The notes: generated by a model not told the origin, from the sequence alone. Positions 1 through 6,501 are shown, counted from the stretch's first letter. The stretch is 6,920 nucleotides of DNA from an uncultured Clostridia bacterium (GCA_945224895.1 CALYNW010000050.1:1-6920); one strand, 5' to 3'. Made by a program: numbers and translations.

Positions 1-306
1 GGGGTTTATGCCTCCGCAATTCTCTTGGGTATGAGTGAAAAATATGCTCTCAGATATTCACTGGTGCGGTCTGTTCCTGTGCTAATAACGGCAGGTATTA
101 TTGAAATTTGCACGGCAGTTACACCTGTAGGTGTTGCGGCAGGAATAATCGGATTTATCATTTCTGGTGCAGTATCATTTTTCGCAGTAAAGCTTTTTGT
201 GTTTGTGATAAAGAATAAGGCACTTAAATATTTTGCTTATTACGATATTGCAATCGGTTTGATAATAGCAGTTATCGGTATATTTGAAATAGTCATAAAG
301 CATTGA
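1..306 (+). CDS. uppP: Undecaprenyl-diphosphate phosphatase (UppP/BacA), C-terminal part, 5' truncated by window edge
   Basis: The reading frame is open from base 1 and ends at TGA 304-306, so about 101 C-terminal residues are visible. The ATG at 25 is probably internal. UppP is an integral membrane enzyme that removes a phosphate from undecaprenyl diphosphate, recycling the lipid carrier of peptidoglycan and wall polymers. The visible part starts with GVYASAILLGM, which fits the stretch right after the family's SRSG active-site motif (usually SG-x-T-x-x-x-LLLG). A YSLVRSVPVLI segment follows, matching the usual (F/Y)SFLLAIP block, and then two hydrophobic helices ending in LKYFAYYDIAIGLIIAV, like the family's RPFAxYRIxLG end. 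Family members are about 260-290 residues, so roughly the first 170, including the catalytic acidic residues, lie outside the window. The gene ends 15 nt before ftsK and probably shares its transcript. The call is made by eye on the C-terminus only. Confidence 0.82.
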   Translation, partial: GVYASAILLGMSEKYALRYSLVRSVPVLITAGIIEICTAVTPVGVAAGIIGFIISGAVSFFAVKLFVFVIKNKALKYFAYYDIAIGLIIAVIGIFEIVIKH

Positions 307-321
307 TTTTAAGAGGTACAT

Positions 322-2955
322 ATGGCAAATAAAAGGACTACTAAAAAAACGAATAACAATAACGGCAGGGCCGGAAAAAATGTTAATTCAAGGGCTCAGT
401 CAAGCTACACCGACAGAGTAAGAATTTATGAAATTGCAGTGGTTGCCGTATCGGTTATATTTTTCTTTCTTGCAGTAATCAGCGGTGACGGTGTATGGAA
501 TGTTCTCCACGGTGTATACGTGGGTATTTTCGGCATTTTTGCCGCCTGTATTTTTCCGCTTATAGCTATTGCAGTTACTTTGATTTGTTCCGTAAAGAAA
601 GACAGAAATATAAATTTAATCGCAAAGTCTATTGAAACAGTTGTTCTTGTTTTCATAATTGCGTCATTAATTCACGTTGTTCAAAATCAGACGGGAGCAG
701 ATTTTTCACAGACTGTGACTGAAAGCTATAAGTCAGCAACAACAACCTTTAACGGCGGATTTTTAGGCGCAGTATTCGGCTGGCTTCTTCTGACATTAGG
801 TAAGGCGCCTGCAATAATTATCAGCATTGTTTTGCTTTTAGTTGATTTCCTGCTTATAACAGGTCTTACGATTATACAATTTCTTTCAGGTGCCGTAAAG
901 CCTGCTAAGGTAACATACGATAAGGTTGCCCCTGCCATCGAGGAGAGAATTGAACGCCGTAAGATGAATAAGGCAAATATTGATGTTCCCCTTGACAGTG
1001 AACCGCCTGTCGAAGAAAATTCCAGAAAAAGTAAAAAGAAAAAGGAGACAGAGCCTCAGACTGAGGAAAATAAGGTCCCTAAGGATATTATTGACGAGAT
1101 AAATCAAGCAACAGAGAGAAACAAAAAGGAAAGAGAAAAGGCTCAGGAAAAGAAAAAGTCCATTGACGAGATTGTTCATAATGCGTCTGAGGAGCCTGAA
1201 AAGCCTGCAAAAAAGGCAGAAGCAAAGGATGATTCCTTCACCGTTTCAAAGGAGGCTATGGAGGCGTCTGTTGACGATTATAAGCTTCCTTCAATAGACC
1301 TTCTTAAGGAGGCTAAAAAGCATTCTGTTAAGGATGTCAGCTCAGAGCTTAAAGATAACGCTCAAAAGCTTATTGATACGCTTCATTCCTTCAATGTTGA
1401 CGCAACAATAACCGATATTTCAAGAGGACCGACAGTTACACGATATGAGTTGAAGCCTGCCGCAGGCATCAGAATTTCAAAGATTACAAATCTTTCCGAC
1501 GATATTGCACTTAATCTTGCCGCCACCCATGTTCGTATAGAGGCGCCTATTCCCGGTAAAGCAGCTGTGGGTATCGAGGTGCCTAATACTGTTAAAAATA
1601 CAGTATCTATGAGAGAGCTTATAGATACTCCCGAATTTGACGAGCAGCAGTCAAAGCTTTCCGCAGGTATCGGTAAGGATATTGCAGGTAAATGTGTTTT
1701 CTGCGATATTGCAAAAATGCCACACCTTCTTATTGCAGGTACTACAGGCTCAGGTAAATCTGTTTGTATGAACTCAATTATCGTGTCAATTTTGTACAGG
1801 GCGAAGCCTGATGAGGTGAAATTCCTTATGATTGACCCTAAGCAGGTTGAGTTTTCAAAGTATGCAGGTATTCCGCATTTGCTTGTTCCCGTTGTAACAG
1901 ATGCAAGAAAAGCCGCCGGTGCTTTGGGTTGGGCGGTTTCCGAAATGCTTCAGAGGTATCAGAGATTTTCACAGACAGGTGTCCGTGATATTGAGGGATA
2001 TAACAAATATGTAAAGAAGCATTCCGATATGGAGCCTATGCCGAAAATCTGCATATTTATTGATGAGCTTGCCGATTTGATGATGGCGGCGCCTAAAGAG
2101 GTGGAGGATTCTATCTGCCGCCTTGCACAGATGGCTCGTGCGGCAGGTATGCACCTTGTTATTGCAACTCAGCGACCGTCTGTCGATGTAATCACTGGTC
2201 TTATTAAGGCTAATATTTCATCACGTATTGCCTTAACGGTTTCTTCTCAGATTGACTCAAGAACTATTCTTGATGCAGGCGGAGCAGAAAAGCTTTTAGG
2301 CAGAGGTGATATGCTGTATTCTCCAATCGGAGCTTCAAAGCCTATTCGTGTTCAGGGCTGCTTCATTTCCGATGAGGAGGTAGAGGAGCTTTGCGACTAT
2401 ATTAAAAATCAGGGCGAAAGTCAGTATGATGATGAAATCGCAAAGGAAATTGAAAAGAAGGCAGTTCAGGATAAAAAGTCATCACCCTTTGAGGATGACT
2501 CCGAGGGTGAAAATCTTGACCCATTGTTTGATAAAGCTGTTGATGTCGTTCTTGAGTCAGGCACAGCCTCAACATCCTTCCTTCAGCGTAAGCTGTCGGT
2601 AGGCTATGCAAGAGGTGCAAAGATTATGGACCAGCTTCACGAAAAGGGCGTAATCGGTGCTCAAAATGGCTCTAAGCCAAGAGAGATTCTGATAAACCGC
2701 CAGCAGTGGCTTGAAATGAAGGCTTATTCATCAGACGGTGATTTTACCGCCGAGAATACGGAGCAGATGTCATTTGATAACAGCGATGATAATTTTGTGC
2801 TTGAGGATGACGGTGTTGTCAGCGAAAACTATGGCAATAAAGCCTCAAGCACTGATAATTATGCTAATGAAGATGATGACATTGACGATTTTCTTGATAT
2901 GGAAGAGTTTTATGACAGAGTAAATTTACCCGATGATGAAGATGGGGAGTATTGA
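322..2955 (+). CDS. ftsK: DNA translocase FtsK/SpoIIIE
   Basis: This 877-residue septal DNA pump is an ATP-driven hexamer that moves chromosome ends through the closing division or sporulation septum. ATG 322 follows an AAGAGG ribosome site (311-316). The first ~34 residues are basic and Asn/Lys rich. Membrane segments lie at about 36-54, 61-91, 100-120 and 145-185. A charged Lys/Glu linker spans about 205-310. The motor follows, with Walker A GTTGSGKS at 473-480, Walker B ending in D581-E582 (IFIDELADLMM), and an ATQRPSVDVITG block conserved in FtsK motors. From about D733 comes the gamma winged helix (GYARGAKIMDQLHEKG), which reads polar DNA motifs in this family. Residues 805-877 form an unusual tail with 27 Asp/Glu and only 2 basic residues. 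Length is somewhat above Bacillus SpoIIIE (about 790), explained by linker and tail. FtsK and SpoIIIE roles cannot be separated from sequence alone. It sits between uppP and ygiQ in one apparent operon. Confidence 0.97.
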   Translation: MANKRTTKKTNNNNGRAGKNVNSRAQSSYTDRVRIYEIAVVAVSVIFFFLAVISGDGVWNVLHGVYVGIFGIFAACIFPLIAIAVTLICSVKKDRNINLIAKSIETVVLVFIIASLIHVVQNQTGADFSQTVTESYKSATTTFNGGFLGAVFGWLLLTLGKAPAIIISIVLLLVDFLLITGLTIIQFLSGAVKPAKVTYDKVAPAIEERIERRKMNKANIDVPLDSEPPVEENSRKSKKKKETEPQTEENKVPKDIIDEINQATERNKKEREKAQEKKKSIDEIVHNASEEPEKPAKKAEAKDDSFTVSKEAMEASVDDYKLPSIDLLKEAKKHSVKDVSSELKDNAQKLIDTLHSFNVDATITDISRGPTVTRYELKPAAGIRISKITNLSDDIALNLAATHVRIEAPIPGKAAVGIEVPNTVKNTVSMRELIDTPEFDEQQSKLSAGIGKDIAGKCVFCDIAKMPHLLIAGTTGSGKSVCMNSIIVSILYRAKPDEVKFLMIDPKQVEFSKYAGIPHLLVPVVTDARKAAGALGWAVSEMLQRYQRFSQTGVRDIEGYNKYVKKHSDMEPMPKICIFIDELADLMMAAPKEVEDSICRLAQMARAAGMHLVIATQRPSVDVITGLIKANISSRIALTVSSQIDSRTILDAGGAEKLLGRGDMLYSPIGASKPIRVQGCFISDEEVEELCDYIKNQGESQYDDEIAKEIEKKAVQDKKSSPFEDDSEGENLDPLFDKAVDVVLESGTASTSFLQRKLSVGYARGAKIMDQLHEKGVIGAQNGSKPREILINRQQWLEMKAYSSDGDFTAENTEQMSFDNSDDNFVLEDDGVVSENYGNKASSTDNYANEDDDIDDFLDMEEFYDRVNLPDDEDGEY
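2944..2949 (+). promoter_or_regulatory. Ribosome binding site deciding the ygiQ start
   Basis: GGGGAG lies inside the last codons of ftsK. It is 8 nt before ATG 2958 but only 2 nt before an in-frame TTG at 2952. The spacing therefore favours ATG 2958 as the start of the YgiQ-family gene. Confidence 0.7.
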
Positions 2956-2957
2956 TT

Positions 2958-4847
2958 ATGAGTGGTTTTCTCCCGATAAATAAAAGAGAAATGCTTGAAA
3001 GAGGCTGGCAAGACGTTGATTTTGTCTGTGTAACAGGCGACAGCTACGTTGACCACCCCTCTTTCGGTGCCGCTATTATAACAAGAGTCCTTGAAAATGA
3101 GGGTTACAGAGTAGCCGTACTTAGCCAGCCTGACTGGAAAAGCACGGCTGATTTTGTTCAGTTCGGAAAGCCTCGTTTGGGCTTTATGGTTACAAGCGGT
3201 AATATAGATTCTATGGTGGCTCATTATACCGCCGCAAAAAGGCTTCGTCATGATGATGCCTATACAGCAGGCGGTGTGGCGGGTAAAAGACCTGACAGAG
3301 CCGTTATAGTTTATTCAAATATTATAAAGAAAATATATCCCGATTCTCCCGTAATTATCGGTGGCTTGGAGGCGTCCTTGCGCCGTTTCGCCCATTACGA
3401 TTACTGGGACGATGCAGTCAGACCGAGTATTTTGCTTGACTCAAGGGCTGATTTGCTTACCTTTGGTATGGGCGAAAAGCAGACCGTGGAAATTGCAAAA
3501 CGTCTTGATAAGGGCGAAAGCATTTCCGATATGCGTGACATTCTCGGTACCTGCTATCTTTGTCCTGCAACCGAAACGCCTTATGAGGGTGTTGAGTGCC
3601 CGTCATACGAAAATGTTATAAGCAACAAAAGGGAATATGCTAAATCCTGCCGTATTGAACAGGATGAGCAGGATCATATAAGAGGTAGGCTTATTAAGCA
3701 AAAGCACGGTAAGCTTATGCTTGTACAAAATCCGCCTATGCCTCCACTTACTCAAAAGGAGCTTGACAAGGTTTATTCTCTACCTTATATGAGAGCATAT
3801 CATCCGTCATATGAAAAGCTGGGCGGTGTGCCGGGAATAAGAGAGGTTGAGTTTTCAATTACTCATAACAGAGGATGCTTCGGTGCCTGCAATTTCTGTT
3901 CCATTGCCTTTCATCAGGGCAGATATGTTACATCAAGGTCAAAGAAAAGCATTGTAGCAGAGGCGAAAAAGCTTACTCAAATGCCGAATTTTAAAGGTTA
4001 TATCCACGATATCGGCGGACCTACAGCTAATTTCAGAAAGCCCTCCTGTGAGCTTCAGCTTGAGCACGGATTATGTAAGGGCAAAAAATGTCTTGCCCCT
4101 AAGCCTTGCCCTAATCTTATTGCTGACCATAGAGAGTATCTTGATATTCTCAGGGAGGTCAGAGAGCTTGACGGCGTTAAAAAGGTTTTCATCAGAAGCG
4201 GTATAAGATACGATTATCTTCTTCAGGATAAGGATGATACCTTTTTTAAGGAGCTGGTGGAAAATCACGTGTCAGGTCAGCTAAAGGTTGCTCCCGAGCA
4301 TTGCTCTGCGGCTGTTCTTGATAAAATGGGAAAGCCTCATATTGAAGCGTATATTGAATTTTCAAAAAGATATTTTCAGTATACCGGAGAGGTAAATAAG
4401 GAGCAGTATCTTGTGCCTTATCTTATGTCGTCGCACCCCGGTTCAACTCTTGACGACGCAATAGAGCTTGCTCTGTTTTTAAAGAAAAATCATATAAGAC
4501 CTGAGCAGGTGCAGGATTTCTACCCAACACCGGGTACGATTTCAACCTGTATGTTTTATACAGAGCTTGACCCATACACAATGGAAAAGGTATACGTTGC
4601 TAAAACAGAGCACGAAAAGGCTCTTCAAAGGGCATTACTTCAGTATTATAATCCCAAAAATCAGGCATTTGTTGAAGAGGCTTTGAAGAAAGCAAAACGC
4701 TTCGACCTGATAGGCTTTGACAGTAAATGTCTTGTCAGACCCACAGCGCAAAGCTTGAAAATTCAGCAGAAAAGACAGCAGGTCAAAAATAATTATAAAA
4801 GAAATACACTAACAAAAAACAATTCGAAAAAGGGTAAAAGAAAATGA
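2958..4847 (+). CDS. ygiQ: YgiQ-family radical SAM protein
   Basis: The 629-residue protein belongs to the widespread YgiQ family, whose reaction is not established to my knowledge. The N-terminus (FLPINKREMLERGWQDVDF, then VTGDSYVDHPSFGAAII) is the family's signature N-terminal domain. The radical SAM cluster motif CX3CX2C is C307, C311, C314 (NRGCFGACNFCS), expected to bind a [4Fe-4S] cluster and cleave S-adenosylmethionine. Four more cysteines, C364, C373, C378 and C384, form a group that I recall as a family feature and that may hold a second metal site. The block EQVQDFYPTPGTISTCMFYT leads into the C-terminal domain (DUF3362 type), and the protein ends in a Lys/Arg-rich tail. I chose ATG 2958 over TTG 2952 because of the ribosome-site spacing. 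It starts 2 nt after ftsK and its stop overlaps the comEA start by 4 nt, so translation is probably coupled. Likely cytosolic. Substrate unknown. Confidence 0.93.
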   Translation: MSGFLPINKREMLERGWQDVDFVCVTGDSYVDHPSFGAAIITRVLENEGYRVAVLSQPDWKSTADFVQFGKPRLGFMVTSGNIDSMVAHYTAAKRLRHDDAYTAGGVAGKRPDRAVIVYSNIIKKIYPDSPVIIGGLEASLRRFAHYDYWDDAVRPSILLDSRADLLTFGMGEKQTVEIAKRLDKGESISDMRDILGTCYLCPATETPYEGVECPSYENVISNKREYAKSCRIEQDEQDHIRGRLIKQKHGKLMLVQNPPMPPLTQKELDKVYSLPYMRAYHPSYEKLGGVPGIREVEFSITHNRGCFGACNFCSIAFHQGRYVTSRSKKSIVAEAKKLTQMPNFKGYIHDIGGPTANFRKPSCELQLEHGLCKGKKCLAPKPCPNLIADHREYLDILREVRELDGVKKVFIRSGIRYDYLLQDKDDTFFKELVENHVSGQLKVAPEHCSAAVLDKMGKPHIEAYIEFSKRYFQYTGEVNKEQYLVPYLMSSHPGSTLDDAIELALFLKKNHIRPEQVQDFYPTPGTISTCMFYTELDPYTMEKVYVAKTEHEKALQRALLQYYNPKNQAFVEEALKKAKRFDLIGFDSKCLVRPTAQSLKIQQKRQQVKNNYKRNTLTKNNSKKGKRK

Positions 4848-5323
4848 GTAGCAGTAAAAGGCAAAGTATAATAATGACGGGTGTGGGGCTGATTTTACTT
4901 TCAGCACTCATACTCTATTTTGCACTTTCTCAGCCCAAGGTTTCCGACGAAGGATATATAAAAAGTAACGCTTTATCGTCTGAAACAGTAACACAATCTG
5001 ATTTACCGGAGGCTGTAGCCTCCAAAGAAAGCGGTAAAGCACAGCAGACTTCTTCTAAAGAAATCAATATGGAAAAAACAGTAACAGCCGGAAAAGAAAA
5101 TTACGAAATACAGTCGAAAAAATCAGTGGGCGGTAAAATCAATCTAAATACCTGTACCGCCTCTGAGCTTACGGTATTAGACGGTATTGGCGAATCAAGA
5201 GCAGATGCAATCATTCAGTACAGGGAGTATCTTGGCGGTTATACAAGTGTGGAGCAAATAAAAAATATCAAGGGAATAGGGGATAAGCTTTATGAAAAAA
5301 TTGCCCCTTATCTTACAGTATGA
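4844..5323 (+). CDS. comEA: ComEA-like helix-hairpin-helix DNA-binding membrane protein
   Basis: This 159-residue protein has one N-terminal membrane anchor (about residues 9-29, MTGVGLILLSALILYFALSQ), a Ser/Thr/Lys-rich linker of some 65 residues, and a C-terminal ComEA-type domain (98-159). That domain opens with KINLNTCTASEL and carries two hairpins, LDGIGE around 112-117 and IKGIGDK around 142-148, ending IAPYLTV. In competent Gram-positive bacteria ComEA is the surface receptor that binds incoming double-stranded DNA and hands it to the ComEC channel. The anchored, outward-facing layout here fits that role. Unlike Bacillus ComEA (about 205 residues), there is no room for an SLBB domain before the hairpins. 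ATG 4844 overlaps the ygiQ stop (ATGA), with AAAAAGGG at 4827-4834 as ribosome site 9 nt upstream. Its stop overlaps comF by 4 nt. No comEC is in the window, so actual DNA uptake is inference. Confidence 0.88.
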   Translation: MSSSKRQSIIMTGVGLILLSALILYFALSQPKVSDEGYIKSNALSSETVTQSDLPEAVASKESGKAQQTSSKEINMEKTVTAGKENYEIQSKKSVGGKINLNTCTASELTVLDGIGESRADAIIQYREYLGGYTSVEQIKNIKGIGDKLYEKIAPYLTV

Positions 5324-6048
5324 ATGATTTTACAGTTGCGCTTGAACGCATTTTAAAGCTGTTTTTTCCTAACAGATGTGAATTCTGCGGTGATGTTATT
5401 GAATTTAACAAAACAGTTTGTGATGATTGTAAAAGCCTGCCGAGAATAGCTTTGCCTATCTGCGAAGACTGCGGAAAAAATAAGGATGACTGTGATTGTA
5501 AAAACAGGAAAAATGAGTACAAAAGGATTGTTGCACCTTACTATTATAAGGATAAGGTTGTCAAAGCCGTTCACAGATATAAGGAATCCGAAATGAGATT
5601 TTTGTCAGAGCGCTTCGGCAGAGATATTGCAGAATGTGTTAAAAATAATTATTCGGAAATATCCTTTGACGCAGTAGCCTTTGTTCCTATGAGATTGTGG
5701 GATGAAAGAAAAAGAGGGTATAATCAGTCGGAAATCTTAGCTAAAATCGTTTCGGATATTATTGAAGTGCCTTTGATGAATTTGCTTGTTAAGACAGAGA
5801 GAACAAAGCCTCAAAAACGTAGCTCGGCACGGGAGAGAAAGGTAAATGTTTTCGGTGCCTTTGATGTAACCGATAAAGAGTATGTAAACGGTAAAACAAT
5901 ACTTCTTGTTGATGATGTTAAAACTACAGGCTCCACCCTTAATGAGTGTGCCAAAATGCTTAAAATTTACGGCGCAAAGGAGGTTTACTGTGCCGTATTG
6001 GCAGTAGTACACAATAAAGGTAAGAAGAAAAAAAGTAATACTAATTAA
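5320..6048 (+). CDS. comF: ComF-family protein (phosphoribosyltransferase-like, competence associated)
   Basis: The 242-residue protein has the full ComF layout. Four N-terminal cysteines (C20, C23, C34, C37; NRCEFCG and VCDDC) form a zinc-finger-like site. A second group follows at C48, C51, C58 and C60. Then come the conserved RGYNQSE (132-138), the QKRSSARERKVNVFGAF block (165-181), and the PRPP-binding loop LLVDDVKTTGSTL (195-207) of type I phosphoribosyltransferases. ComF homologues act in the cytoplasm in the later steps of natural transformation, on single-stranded DNA entering the cell; a catalytic reaction is not settled. The C-terminus is Lys rich. The ATG at 5320 overlaps the comEA stop (ATGA), and no purine-rich ribosome site is visible in the 20 nt before it, so translation probably depends on coupling to comEA. 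It is the last gene of the apparent operon, and no hairpin terminator is evident downstream. Confidence 0.93.
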   Translation: MNDFTVALERILKLFFPNRCEFCGDVIEFNKTVCDDCKSLPRIALPICEDCGKNKDDCDCKNRKNEYKRIVAPYYYKDKVVKAVHRYKESEMRFLSERFGRDIAECVKNNYSEISFDAVAFVPMRLWDERKRGYNQSEILAKIVSDIIEVPLMNLLVKTERTKPQKRSSARERKVNVFGAFDVTDKEYVNGKTILLVDDVKTTGSTLNECAKMLKIYGAKEVYCAVLAVVHNKGKKKKSNTN

Positions 6049-6082
6049 GATAATTTCAGTAGCCGAAAAATCCTCTTTTTAA

Positions 6083-6111
6083 TTGACATTTAGCTTTTAT
6101 TGTGTTATTAT
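6083..6111 (+). promoter_or_regulatory. Sigma-A-type promoter for tRNA-Leu
   Basis: A perfect -35 TTGACA (6083-6088) and a near-perfect -10 TATTAT (6106-6111) are separated by exactly 17 nt. Transcription should start near 6117-6120, about 110-115 nt before the tRNA. A strong, housekeeping-type promoter of this quality suits a stable RNA gene. Confidence 0.8.
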
Positions 6112-6130
6112 TCATATGCTGTTTTGTGAA

Positions 6131-6202
6131 ACGGCACAATGGATTAAGCAGAAAAGTAAGTTTTTAACTGAAAGTAGGCTCCGCCTCGGTTAGCTCTGCC
6201 GT
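6131..6202 (+). other. Potentially structured leader of the tRNA-Leu transcript
   Basis: Between promoter and tRNA, ACGGCA (6131-6136) can pair with TGCCGT (6197-6202). Inside that, TAACTG (6165-6170) can pair with CGGTTA (6187-6192, one G-U) and AGGC (6176-6179) with GCCT (6183-6186) around a TCC loop. GCTCT (6193-6197) could instead pair with AGAGC (6213-6217), clashing with the outer stem. It could be a tRNA 5' leader fold or a small RNA; I recognise no known RNA family. The stems are short and unverified by covariation. Confidence 0.3.
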
Positions 6203-6231
6203 GTAAAAATTAAGAGCAAAACTGAATATTT

Positions 6232-6318
6232 GCGGAGGTGGCGGAATTGGCAGACGCGCTAGATTCAGGTTCTAGTGAAAGCAATTTCATGTGGGTTCAA
6301 GTCCCATCCCCCGCACCA
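6232..6318 (+). tRNA. tRNA-Leu (anticodon CAG)
   Basis: An 87-nt tRNA folds by eye. Acceptor 6232-6238 pairs with 6308-6314, followed by A73 and an encoded CCA (6316-6318). The D-stem is GCG/CGC (6241-6243/6255-6257). The anticodon stem CTAGA/TCTAG (6259-6263/6271-6275) encloses loop TTCAGGT with CAG at 6266-6268, reading CUG leucine codons. A long class II variable arm TGAAA-GCAA-TTTCA lies at 6276-6289. The T-arm is GTGGG-TTCAAGT-CCCAT (6291-6307). The long variable arm and this anticodon fix it as leucine. One acceptor pair is mismatched: A5 (6236) faces C68 (6310), where related tRNAs usually have G-C. All other acceptor pairs are Watson-Crick. It has its own promoter and terminator. Confidence 0.96.
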
Positions 6319-6356
6319 AAAATACCACAGCATCGTAGTATGATGTGGTATTTTTA
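6318..6356 (+). terminator. Intrinsic terminator of tRNA-Leu, symmetric and possibly bidirectional
   Basis: AAAAATACCACA (6318-6329) is perfectly complementary to TGTGGTATTTTT (6344-6355), giving a 12-bp stem with a 14-nt loop. The U-run on the right arm serves the plus strand. The A-run on the left arm would give a U-run on the minus strand. It begins at the last base of the tRNA CCA. Confidence 0.85.
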
Positions 6357-6428
6357 TATTTGTAGGACTTGAACCCTCACAATAATAATTCTAATTTTAT
6401 TCGTTTCACGCAACTGAGCTTAACAAAC
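6355..6428 (-). pseudogene. Decayed tRNA gene (tRNA-like relic)
   Basis: Read on the minus strand, AGCTCAGTTG (complement of 6411-6420) is a tRNA D-arm signature. GGGTTCAAGTCC (complement of 6365-6376) is a perfect T-arm signature, identical over 12 nt to the T-arm of tRNA-Leu (6293-6304). The distance from G10 to G53 is 46 nt, normal for a tRNA. The rest has decayed: the anticodon region is A/T-rich with no U33 in a proper 7-nt loop, position 8 is A rather than U, and acceptor halves GTTTGTT and AAATATA barely pair. A shifted pairing GTTTGT with ACAAAT is possible. There is no CCA. The original isotype cannot be told. It faces tRNA-Leu across the shared terminator palindrome. Limits are approximate, set by counting from the arms. 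Confidence 0.5.
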
Positions 6429-6436
6429 TTTGTTAA
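6420..6436. repeat. Perfect palindrome, candidate operator 1
   Basis: TTAACAAA (6420-6427) and TTTGTTAA (6429-6436) form 8-bp arms around a single C. It lies about 6 nt upstream of the -35-like element of the regulator gene and overlaps the 5' end of the tRNA relic. An operator role is inference. A related half-site pair recurs at 6490-6501. Confidence 0.4.
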
Positions 6437-6454
6437 TGCTGATTGGTTACAGCA
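6437..6454. repeat. Short inverted repeat over the -35 region
   Basis: TGCTG (6437-6441) and CAGCA (6450-6454) flank an 8-nt centre that contains the -35-like TTGGTT. It is directly adjacent to the TTAACAAA palindrome. The arms are only 5 bp, so chance is possible. Confidence 0.25.
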
Positions 6455-6473
6455 GTATCTTAACTGATATAAT
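6443..6473 (+). promoter_or_regulatory. Probable promoter of the XRE regulator gene
   Basis: A consensus -10 TATAAT (6468-6473) is preceded by a weak -35-like TTGGTT (6443-6448) at 19 nt spacing, longer than ideal. It lies about 55 nt before GTG 6527. Inverted repeats lie on both sides. The poor -35 suggests a promoter of modest or regulated strength. Confidence 0.55.
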
Positions 6474-6489
6474 AAATGTAAAGAGAAAA

Positions 6490-6501
6490 TAACATTTGTT
6501 A
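6490..6501. repeat. Small palindrome, candidate operator 2
   Basis: TAACA (6490-6494) and TGTTA (6497-6501) flank TT. The same half-sites occur in the upstream palindrome (TAACA 6421-6425, TGTTA 6431-6435) but with a 5-nt centre there. It lies in the 5' untranslated region, between the -10 and the ribosome site. Confidence 0.3.

Noticed and set aside
886..1179. A minus-strand open frame opposite the FtsK linker
   Set aside because: It is a by-product of the Lys/Glu-rich linker codons of ftsK on the plus strand, with no homology signal of its own.
2952..2957. TTG at 2952 as the start of the YgiQ-family gene
   Set aside because: The ribosome site would be only 2 nt away, while ATG 2958 has 8 nt spacing and gives the usual family N-terminus.
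6049..6082. A terminator after comF
   Set aside because: There is only a weak AAAAA/TTTTT complementarity and no GC-containing stem before the T-run, so it is not supported.
6116..6193. A 25-codon open frame (ATG 6116 to TAG 6193) between the promoter and tRNA-Leu
   Set aside because: Its ATG lies at or just before the expected transcription start and has no ribosome site. The downstream part coincides with the hairpin sequence, so coding is unlikely.
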